Source: Actinomycetota bacterium (GTDB lineage Bacteria > Actinomycetota > Actinomycetes > S36-B12 > UBA10799). From it: a DNA stretch of 7,598 nucleotides. The stretch spans positions 1-7,598 of the forward strand of contig DMNR01000003.1 of assembly GCA_003452655.1 (NCBI GenBank). The letters run 5' to 3'. The translations under genes and the position numbers were made by a program. The notes below the pieces were generated by a model. That model did no database searches. It had not been told where the DNA came from and saw only the letters and a list, made by a program, of their open reading frames with translations. Positions 1 through 4,938 of this stretch are shown one piece after another. Each line of letters opens with the position of its first letter. The stretch's first letter is position 1.

Positions 1-134
1 GGTGACCCACCATGGCGACGAATCGCCCGCAAGGTTGCGTCGACGAGTTCCTCGCGCCGCTGCGCACGGTGTGAGTCCCAGCGTGCGTCGCGGCCGTCGC
101 GGTCGGCTGCGGCGGTGGACGTGGCTGACGTCAT
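1..134 (-). CDS. TetR-family transcriptional regulator, N-terminal fragment
   Basis: Reading leftward from an ATG at 134, 44 codons stay open to the window edge, so the rest of the gene is missing. After a variable, Ala/Thr-rich start of about 15 residues, the peptide has the amphipathic first helix typical of TetR repressors (HRAQRREELVDATLRAIRRH, residues 22-41), which normally leads straight into the helix-turn-helix. That motif and the ligand-binding domain lie outside the window. An in-frame ATG at 143 is an alternative start; neither has a strong ribosome-binding site, and an in-frame stop lies just upstream. The gene is divergent from the acyl-CoA dehydrogenase at 283, the usual arrangement for a local repressor of that gene and of itself. 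Family assignment is from the helix-1 pattern only; target and ligand are inferred. Confidence 0.8.
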   Translation of the reverse strand, partial: MTSATSTAAADRDGRDARWDSHRAQRREELVDATLRAIRRHGGS

Positions 135-178
135 TGGACTCATCTCAGCTTGATTTGCAGTTCACTGGGCGGCTGTTT

Positions 179-209
179 GTGTTCGGCAATTCTGATGTGG
201 TGTTCGGCA
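179..209. repeat. Two 10-bp direct repeats, 21 bp apart, upstream of the -35 box
   Basis: GTGTTCGGCA occurs exactly at 179-188 and again at 200-209. The start-to-start distance is 21 bp, two turns of the helix, so both copies face the same side of the DNA. The second copy ends 7 bp before the proposed -35 box. Position and phasing suit a binding site for a second regulator or activator, but no protein can be named. Confidence 0.45.
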
Positions 210-216
210 CCCTTCC

Positions 217-244
217 TTGCCAACCAGAGAGTATCCGATACTCT
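217..244 (+). promoter_or_regulatory. Predicted sigma-70-type promoter of the acyl-CoA dehydrogenase gene
   Basis: A -35 box TTGCCA (217-222) is followed after 16 bp by a -10 box TACTCT (239-244, fitting TAnnnT). Transcription would start near 250, giving a leader of about 30 nt before the ATG at 283. The -10 box and part of the spacer lie inside the palindrome at 228-244, so a protein bound there would block RNA polymerase. Predicted by inspection only. Confidence 0.5.
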
Positions 245-251
245 TGGTATC
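228..251. promoter_or_regulatory. Palindromic operator, likely TetR binding site
   Basis: AGAGTATC (228-235), one central base, then GATACTCT (237-244) is a perfect 8+1+8 inverted repeat. A third half-site, GTATC at 247-251, forms a second inverted pair with GATAC at 237-241 (5-bp gap). CCA at 224-226 and TGG at 245-247 give an imperfect outer extension. Dyads of this size in the gap between a tetR gene and its divergent target are classic TetR operators. That the tetR product encoded at 134-1 binds here is inference from position. Confidence 0.65.
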
Positions 252-269
252 ACGTTAACCGCTTGCTGT

Positions 270-276
270 GGGGGAG
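270..276 (+). promoter_or_regulatory. Ribosome-binding site that fixes the dehydrogenase start at 283
   Basis: GGGGGAG at 270-276 lies 6 nt before ATG 283. An upstream in-frame GTG at 268 would overlap this site and has no ribosome-binding site of its own, so ATG 283 is the better start. Confidence 0.8.
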
Positions 277-282
277 TGCTCT

Positions 283-2079
283 ATGTCTTCGTTGATTCTG
301 TCGCGTCGCGATCTGGATTTCTTGCTGTTCGAGTGGCTCGGTGTCGACGACCTGACCAAGCGCGAGCGGTTCGCCGAACATTCCCGCGATACGTTCGAGG
401 ACATCCTTGATCTCGCCGAGTTGATCGCCACGAATGACTTCGCACCCCACAACAAGAAGAACGATTCCAATGAGCCGACCTTTGACGGCACGACGGTCAC
501 GACCAACCCCGAGGTTGCGGCGGCTGTCAAGAAGTTCAGTGAGGCCGGGTTCATCGGCAGCACCATGGACGAAGAAGTCGGCGGCATGCAATTGCCGAGT
601 TCAGTTGCCTTCGCTGCTTTCGCGTGGTTCGCAGCGGCGAACGTCGGCTCTGCGGGCTACCCGATGCTGACGATGGGCAATGCCAATCTGATCATCAGTC
701 ACGGCACGCAAGAGCAGATCGATACGTTTGTTCGCCCAATGGTTGAAGGTCGCTACTTCGGGACGATGTGTCTGTCCGAGCCGCAAGCAGGCTCTTCTCT
801 GGCCGACGTAGCCACGCGTGCGGAAGAAGTCGGCGACGGAACTTACCGACTCTTCGGAAACAAAATGTGGATCTCCGGCGGGGACCATGAACTGACCGAG
901 AACATCGTTCACCTCGTGCTGGCGCGGATCCCAGGTTCGCCCGCGGGGGTCAAAGGCCTATCGCTATTCATCGTTCCGAAGTACCTGATCAACGAAGACG
1001 GCACCCGTGGCGAGCGCAACGATGTCGCACTCGCGGGTCTGAACCACAAGATGGGTCAGCGCGGGATCACGAACACGCTGCTGAACTTCGGTGAGGGGAT
1101 TCATTCGCCAGGCGGGCAAGCTGGCGCGATTGGCTACCTCGTCGGGGAGCCCAACCGTGGCCTTGCGTACATGTTCCACATGATGAATGAGGCACGCATT
1201 GCGGTGGGCATGGGTGCGACTTCGCTCGGATACACCGGCTACCTGCACGCATTGCAGTACGCCAAGGAGCGTCCGCAGGGACGCCCAGTGTTGGAGAAGG
1301 ATCCAACTAGCCCGCAGATCCCGATCATCGAGCATGCCGACGTGCGTCGGATGCTGCTTGCCCAGAAGGCCTACGCCGAGGGTGCGATGGCGCTCACGCT
1401 GTACTGCGGGCGTCTCGTCGACGAACAGCACACAGGAGCGACCGAAGAAGATCGTCGTAACGCTGAACTGCTGCTCGATCTGCTGACGCCCATCGTGAAG
1501 AGCTGGCCGTCGCAGTGGTGCTTGGAGGCGAACTCGCTTGCGATTCAGGTGCATGGCGGCTATGGCTACACCCGTGAGTACAACGTCGAGCAGTTCTACC
1601 GCGACAACCGGTTGAACCCGATCCACGAAGGCACACACGGCATCCAGGGGCTCGACCTCCTCGGCCGCAAGGTGCTCATGCAAGACGGTGCCGCACTCAA
1701 GCTGTTCATGGCGCGGGTGCAAGACACCGTTGACCGTGGGCTGGCACAGGGTGGCGAGGTCGCTGAGTGGGCCGGGCAGTTGTCGTCAGCAATCAATGAC
1801 ATTGCTGTGCTGACTGCCGAGTTGTGGGGCTCGGGGCAGTTCGACGTCGTTCTAGCGAATGCATCGGCCTACCTTGAGGCATTCGGCCATATCGTCCTGG
1901 CGTGGATCTGGTTGGAGCAAGCCGAGGCCGCTGCTGGAAATCCAGGTGATTTCTACCAGGGCAAGCTGCAGGCGGCGAGGTACTTCTTCGCGACTGAGTT
2001 GCCGAAGACAGGTCCTCAGATCGCGTTGTTGCGATCCTTGGACCGCACCTCGTTGGACATGCAGGCGAACTGGTTCTAA
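283..2079 (+). CDS. Acyl-CoA dehydrogenase, FadE5/DmdC subfamily with extra C-terminal domain
   Basis: This predicted FAD flavoenzyme of 598 residues removes two hydrogens from the alpha-beta bond of an acyl-CoA, giving the trans-2-enoyl-CoA; electrons would go to electron-transfer flavoprotein in the cytoplasm. At about 600 residues it matches the long subfamily (FadE5, and DmdC for 3-methylmercaptopropionyl-CoA) rather than the roughly 380-residue core enzymes. Visible parts in order are a short N-terminal helix typical of the subfamily (LDFLLFEWL, about 10-18), the flavin-contact motif SEPQAGSSL (165-173), KMWISGGDHE (194-203), HGGYGYTREY (424-433) and IHEGTHGIQ with Glu449 as the expected catalytic base. 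The last 130 or so residues form the acetyl-CoA-dehydrogenase-like C-terminal domain. The gene is apparently monocistronic, under a promoter overlapped by a palindrome and divergent from tetR. Chain length and substrate cannot be read from sequence: general beta-oxidation is most likely, methylmercaptopropionate metabolism possible, but no other dmd genes are present. Confidence 0.94.
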   Translation: MSSLILSRRDLDFLLFEWLGVDDLTKRERFAEHSRDTFEDILDLAELIATNDFAPHNKKNDSNEPTFDGTTVTTNPEVAAAVKKFSEAGFIGSTMDEEVGGMQLPSSVAFAAFAWFAAANVGSAGYPMLTMGNANLIISHGTQEQIDTFVRPMVEGRYFGTMCLSEPQAGSSLADVATRAEEVGDGTYRLFGNKMWISGGDHELTENIVHLVLARIPGSPAGVKGLSLFIVPKYLINEDGTRGERNDVALAGLNHKMGQRGITNTLLNFGEGIHSPGGQAGAIGYLVGEPNRGLAYMFHMMNEARIAVGMGATSLGYTGYLHALQYAKERPQGRPVLEKDPTSPQIPIIEHADVRRMLLAQKAYAEGAMALTLYCGRLVDEQHTGATEEDRRNAELLLDLLTPIVKSWPSQWCLEANSLAIQVHGGYGYTREYNVEQFYRDNRLNPIHEGTHGIQGLDLLGRKVLMQDGAALKLFMARVQDTVDRGLAQGGEVAEWAGQLSSAINDIAVLTAELWGSGQFDVVLANASAYLEAFGHIVLAWIWLEQAEAAAGNPGDFYQGKLQAARYFFATELPKTGPQIALLRSLDRTSLDMQANWF

Positions 2080-2183
2080 CGCTTCGGTTCTAACCGGGCC
2101 ACTTGGTGCGTGTCGCACTGCAGTGATCACCGATCGCCGGGGCAACCTTGACTCTCACACCACCGATGGGAGTCACGAGGTTC

Positions 2184-2432
2184 ATGGGTTCGGCGCACGC
2201 AGCAGAAGTTCACATCGCCAACGCTGCAATTCCGTTGCAGCGACGGGCTGATGAGGCCGGTGTCGAATATGAGGCTGAGCTGTGGTGCGAGTTCGACTGC
2301 GTCGCCTACGTCTTCGTGGGGACCGACCGACAAGAGCTAGCGGCACGCATCCAAGCGGCACGCGCTGGCGAACTCAGCTGGGACTACGCGCGCCCGTTGA
2401 GCCGCGAGGAGCTCTACGGCGGCCTGGTCTAG
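2184..2432 (+). CDS. Small uncharacterised protein (82 residues)
   Basis: I do not recognise this protein. It reads as a small soluble chain with no signal peptide or membrane segment: a helix-prone start, a Trp-Cys-x3-Cys stretch (C35 and C39), a short hydrophobic strand (VAYVFVG, 40-46), a charged helix rich in Ala and Arg (about 48-62), and an acidic/basic tail ending LYGGLV. Codons end mostly in G or C, like the neighbours, which supports real coding. The start is uncertain: ATG 2184 has GGGAG at 2168-2172 (11 nt away), whereas ATG 2166 and TTG 2148 in the same frame lack a ribosome-binding site. It lies 104 bp after the dehydrogenase with no clear terminator between, so read-through is possible. 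It is convergent with the methyltransferase, 12 bp apart. Confidence 0.55.
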   Translation: MGSAHAAEVHIANAAIPLQRRADEAGVEYEAELWCEFDCVAYVFVGTDRQELAARIQAARAGELSWDYARPLSREELYGGLV

Positions 2433-2448
2433 CGCCTTCGGCAGCTAG
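2429..2448. terminator. Small hairpin spanning both convergent stop codons
   Basis: CTAGCGCC (2429-2436), loop TTC, then GGC and GCTAG (2440-2442 and 2444-2448) with one bulged A at 2443 form an 8-bp stem. It contains the TAG of the small gene (2430-2432) and the TAG of the methyltransferase on the other strand (2445-2447). Only TT follows on the plus side and there is no proper U-tract on either side, so it may be a weak bidirectional terminator or an RNA-end stabiliser. Confidence 0.35.
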
Positions 2449-3071
2449 TTCCTTGTCGCTGACCCTAGGTAGATGTAGCCCCAGGGTGCTGCGAGCTTCG
2501 GCCCAGGCATCTCGAAGGTCTCGAGTTGGTTGATGGTGAACCCGTGGGCGGTGATTAGTTGGTCGATGCCACGGTTGAGGTTGCAGCCACCCGCAATCAA
2601 TTGTTGCGTTGTGTTGAGGCGGTTCTGCCATCTGCGAATGGCCGGATCTGGCGAGAGCCCGTGCTCAACGAAACCAAATGTGCCACCTGGTTTGAGAACG
2701 CGATGCAGCTCTGCCAGGGCTTGGCCCGCGTCCGGAATTGTGCACAGGGTGAATGTGCTCAGAGCACTGTCGGCAGACGCGTCGGGCAACGGAAGGTGCT
2801 GGCCGTCGAGTCCGGAGAATTCGATGGGAATGTTGCTGGCCTCCACTCGCTCGCGAGCCAGCTTCCGCGCGGTCAGAGACGGTTCGACTGCGACCACCTT
2901 GGTGACGCCCTCGGGATAGACGGGAACGTTGAGGCCCGACCCAAAACCAATCTCGACAACCTCTCCGGTCAGGTTGGATGCAGCTCGAGTCCGGTAGACA
3001 GCCACCGTCCGGTTATCTAGCAGCCGCTCGGTCATTCGTGGCAGGACGTAATCGTTCCAGGGGTTGCGCAT
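2445..3071 (-). CDS. Class I SAM-dependent methyltransferase, METTL7-like
   Basis: The 208-residue product should transfer a methyl group from S-adenosylmethionine to a small acceptor. It has a complete Rossmann methyltransferase core: motif I VVEIGFGSG (38-46), the acidic residue ending strand 2 (E63 in AVEP) that binds the SAM ribose, the post-I/II region with LPLPDASAD (93-101), and HRVLKPGG (123-130) followed by FVEHG (134-138). The second half, with GGCNLNR (161-167) and an ending GYIYLGSA (198-205), resembles from memory the METTL7/TMT1 family (alkyl-thiol methyltransferases) and related UbiE-like bacterial enzymes. There is no membrane anchor, unlike the animal members. Start ATG 3071 fits the family N-terminus but has no clear ribosome-binding site; ATG 3035 (residue 13) is less likely. 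The acceptor (thiol, lipid or quinone) is unknown, and no neighbour points to a pathway. Confidence 0.9.
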   Translation of the reverse strand: MRNPWNDYVLPRMTERLLDNRTVAVYRTRAASNLTGEVVEIGFGSGLNVPVYPEGVTKVVAVEPSLTARKLARERVEASNIPIEFSGLDGQHLPLPDASADSALSTFTLCTIPDAGQALAELHRVLKPGGTFGFVEHGLSPDPAIRRWQNRLNTTQQLIAGGCNLNRGIDQLITAHGFTINQLETFEMPGPKLAAPWGYIYLGSATRN

Positions 3072-3129
3072 GGGTCAATCGTTGCGTATGCCGCGCGCTC
3101 AGGTGTCAGTGAATCGGTTCAAGGCGACT

Positions 3130-3150
3130 AAGCGGTTAGTTGTGCCGCTT
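3130..3150 (+). other. Upstream inverted repeat in leader of the secreted-protein gene
   Basis: AAGCGG (3130-3135) and CCGCTT (3145-3150) form a 6-bp inverted repeat with a 9-nt loop, 49 bp before the start codon. It could be an operator or the first stem of a structured leader. The promoter is not obvious, so its place relative to the transcript start is unknown. Confidence 0.3.
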
Positions 3151-3152
3151 CC

Positions 3153-3173
3153 GGGTGAATACCGCATTTACCC
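3153..3173 (+). promoter_or_regulatory. Leader hairpin just upstream of the ribosome-binding site
   Basis: GGGTGAAT (3153-3160) pairs with ATTTACCC (3166-3173) as an 8-bp stem with one G-U pair and a 5-nt loop. CACCC at 3177-3181 can pair instead with GGGTG (3153-3157), so two mutually exclusive folds exist. It ends 13 nt before the ribosome-binding site at 3187. Such an element may tune translation or mRNA life; it matches no riboswitch I know. Confidence 0.35.
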
Positions 3174-3186
3174 AATCACCCCTCAC

Positions 3187-3193
3187 AAAGGAG
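3187..3193 (+). promoter_or_regulatory. Strong ribosome-binding site fixing the secreted-protein start at 3200
   Basis: AAAGGAG at 3187-3193 lies 6 nt before ATG 3200. This places the start immediately ahead of the Lys/Arg-rich signal-peptide n-region, rather than at an in-frame upstream codon at 3140. Confidence 0.85.
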
Positions 3194-3199
3194 AAATCG

Positions 3200-4849
3200 A
3201 TGAACAAGAAGCCGAGACCAGTTTGCCGCCGGGGCCTGCGAACCGGTTTGATCGCAGCAATTGTTGCTCCAGTTGCTTTCAGCACACTTGCAGTTGCCAC
3301 GCCTCAAGCGGCCCAGGCAGCGGAAGCCAAGCAGGAGATTCAGTCACTGCCTGCGGGTCAAGTTGCTGTGAATCCAATTGACGTAATGACCGGTGTGATG
3401 AACGTTGGAAAGCTCATCAATCAAGGAAAGAAGAACGTGGAGGCGGGCAATCCGTTCTTCACTGATGCAGCGACTGCTGAGGCCAAGAAGGTCAGCGGCC
3501 AGGTCCAGGCGCTGAGTGAACAGATGCAGATGAGCTATGACCAGGTGAAGGGTCAGATGGATGAAATCGGCAAACAGATTAGCGATGCGTCGCGCAAGCA
3601 GGCCTACGCCAAGATCGAAAAGATGATCCACTACACGGTGAAGGCAAACTACAGCTTCCAGAACCTCGCGGAAAGTGCGCCACTCGTCAACACCGGCGAT
3701 AAGGTGAAGCTGCGCGACGAGTACGGAAACATAACCCGAGAGATTCAGCCACGGCTGGGTCCAGGTGTGCCGGACGCGGACAACTTCCAGATTCAGGTAG
3801 TCGATTGGTTTGAGCGCGCCACGGAGGATTTGCTCGAGAACGGCCCCAAGTCCGGTGAAACGGGTGCAGTGAGTCCAGTGGCCGCAGCGGAGAAGCTGTT
3901 CCAGGGAATCGGTGGAGAAATCGGGCAGCCCGCTAACCCTGGATTCCTCGCGGAATCGTGGAGCTACCTGCGGCACGACTGGGCTCCCCGCACCGGCCAG
4001 ACAGAGTCCAAGATGGTCGTGTACCCAGGTCCCATGCGCCAGCAGATGAACGACTTGGTCAACTACTACAACGACTTGCAGGCGACGTTTGGCGCGACCT
4101 CACTGGCGTACCTGGAATTGAAGGGTCAAACCCAAGCCGCTTCGGCACTGCTGAACTTCGTAGAGAACGGTTCACCCACTATCCGCGGACTAAATGGTCA
4201 ACTCAAGACCTTCGCCATGGCTGATGGCTTCGTTGGCCAAAATGATGTCGTCATCAAGATGAAGAACGGCAAGACGATCGGTTTGTCGAACAAGACAGGA
4301 CAAGCCCTTCCCAAGAAGAATGCGACCGTTCACAAGGCCGATTTAGATGCCGCTTTGAATGGAATCTCAGACGGCGGGTTGCAGTTCTCCAAGCTGCAAG
4401 AGAAGCTCCCTCAAGCACTGCCTAAGGGTGAATGGTTCACCTTCTCTGATGGTGCGCTGGCGAAGGACGTGCCGTTCAGGGAGGAGCACCTGATGCCCGT
4501 CCCACCCAAGGAGTGGAAGTTGACCTTCACCCAGGCGACCAACCCGTACGGGCACAATATGTTGATCAAGGTCAACATCAACGACAGTAAGCCCAACTTC
4601 CCAGACAAATATCTGAAGAGTTACGACAAGTACGACTTCGCAAAGGGCTGGACACAGAACGTGAACTCTGGTGCTGAGCCAGTCTGGGACTCGTACACCT
4701 GGAACACTTTCGTTGGTCCCGACGGGCGTGGTTGGCGCGCAGACATCGGACCAGGGCTGTTCGTCAAGCAGTTCCAGGGCACTGAGTCCGGAACCGCCAA
4801 CGTCTTCTACAAGAACGGCGTCAAGGCAGACCCGGACATGACCAAGTAG
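3200..4849 (+). CDS. Large exported protein of unknown function, coiled-coil front and beta-rich tail
   Basis: I do not recognise this 549-residue protein. It opens with a clear signal peptide: basic n-region (K3, K4, R6, R10, R11, R14), hydrophobic core 16-34, and AQA (38-40) before the likely cut. The RR at 10-11 is not followed by the usual Tat pattern, so Sec export is more likely. No lipobox, C-terminal membrane anchor or LPxTG is seen, so it is probably released. The mature chain has no cysteine and about 44 lysines in the full protein. Residues 92-142 look like an amphipathic coiled coil rich in Gln, Lys and Met, followed by further helices (about 195-240 and 275-322). From about 340 the character changes to likely beta structure, with a Trp/Tyr/Gly-rich end (WDSYTW 496-501, GPDGRGW 506-512). 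This helical-then-beta layout recalls alpha-pore-forming toxin-like secreted proteins, but that is shape-level inference. It is a single-gene unit ending at the terminator at 4875. Confidence 0.87.
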   Translation: MNKKPRPVCRRGLRTGLIAAIVAPVAFSTLAVATPQAAQAAEAKQEIQSLPAGQVAVNPIDVMTGVMNVGKLINQGKKNVEAGNPFFTDAATAEAKKVSGQVQALSEQMQMSYDQVKGQMDEIGKQISDASRKQAYAKIEKMIHYTVKANYSFQNLAESAPLVNTGDKVKLRDEYGNITREIQPRLGPGVPDADNFQIQVVDWFERATEDLLENGPKSGETGAVSPVAAAEKLFQGIGGEIGQPANPGFLAESWSYLRHDWAPRTGQTESKMVVYPGPMRQQMNDLVNYYNDLQATFGATSLAYLELKGQTQAASALLNFVENGSPTIRGLNGQLKTFAMADGFVGQNDVVIKMKNGKTIGLSNKTGQALPKKNATVHKADLDAALNGISDGGLQFSKLQEKLPQALPKGEWFTFSDGALAKDVPFREEHLMPVPPKEWKLTFTQATNPYGHNMLIKVNINDSKPNFPDKYLKSYDKYDFAKGWTQNVNSGAEPVWDSYTWNTFVGPDGRGWRADIGPGLFVKQFQGTESGTANVFYKNGVKADPDMTK

Positions 4850-4874
4850 AAAAGACATCCACGAGCTAGCAAAG

Positions 4875-4917
4875 AATCAGTCGGGCGGACCGCCGAGAGG
4901 GGGCCGCCCGACTGATT
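4875..4917. terminator. Strong bidirectional hairpin terminator
   Basis: AATCAGTCGGGCGG (4875-4888) and CCGCCCGACTGATT (4904-4917) form a perfect 14-bp stem with a 15-nt loop. ATTTGC follows on the plus strand and ATTCTTTGC on the minus strand, so U-tracts are short on both sides. It sits between the convergent stops at 4849 and 4939 and can end both transcripts. A small competing hairpin, GGCGG-A-CCGCC (4884-4894), lies inside it. Confidence 0.85.
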
Positions 4918-4938
4918 TGCCGTGGAACAGTCGGCTTG

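Noticed and set aside
964..1722. 252-codon open frame on the minus strand inside the acyl-CoA dehydrogenase gene
   Set aside because: It lies wholly antisense to a gene with complete family motifs. Its composition (His, Arg, Val, Leu rich) is that of a GC-driven shadow frame, and it has no ribosome-binding site of note.
2072..2094. Direct repeat GGTTCTAAC twice around the dehydrogenase stop, including a CGGTT-CT-AACCG dyad
   Set aside because: It is probably a small local duplication. The 2-nt loop cannot make a stable terminator and no U-tract follows.
2116..2130. Overlapping short palindromes CACTGCAGTG and GTGATCAC before the small gene
   Set aside because: Short dyads of this size occur by chance, and no promoter boxes accompany them.
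2559..3020. Plus-strand frames over the methyltransferase
   Set aside because: The minus-strand reading has all SAM-methyltransferase motifs in order; the plus-strand peptides look random.
3207..3245. Twin-arginine signal in the secreted protein
   Set aside because: The RR pair (residues 10-11) is followed by Gly-Leu-Arg, not the two hydrophobic residues of the Tat pattern, and no cofactor-binding domain is visible. Sec export is the simpler reading.
3344..3976. 210-codon minus-strand frame inside the secreted-protein gene
   Set aside because: It is antisense to a gene with a signal peptide, strong ribosome-binding site and terminator; the antisense peptide has no recognisable features.
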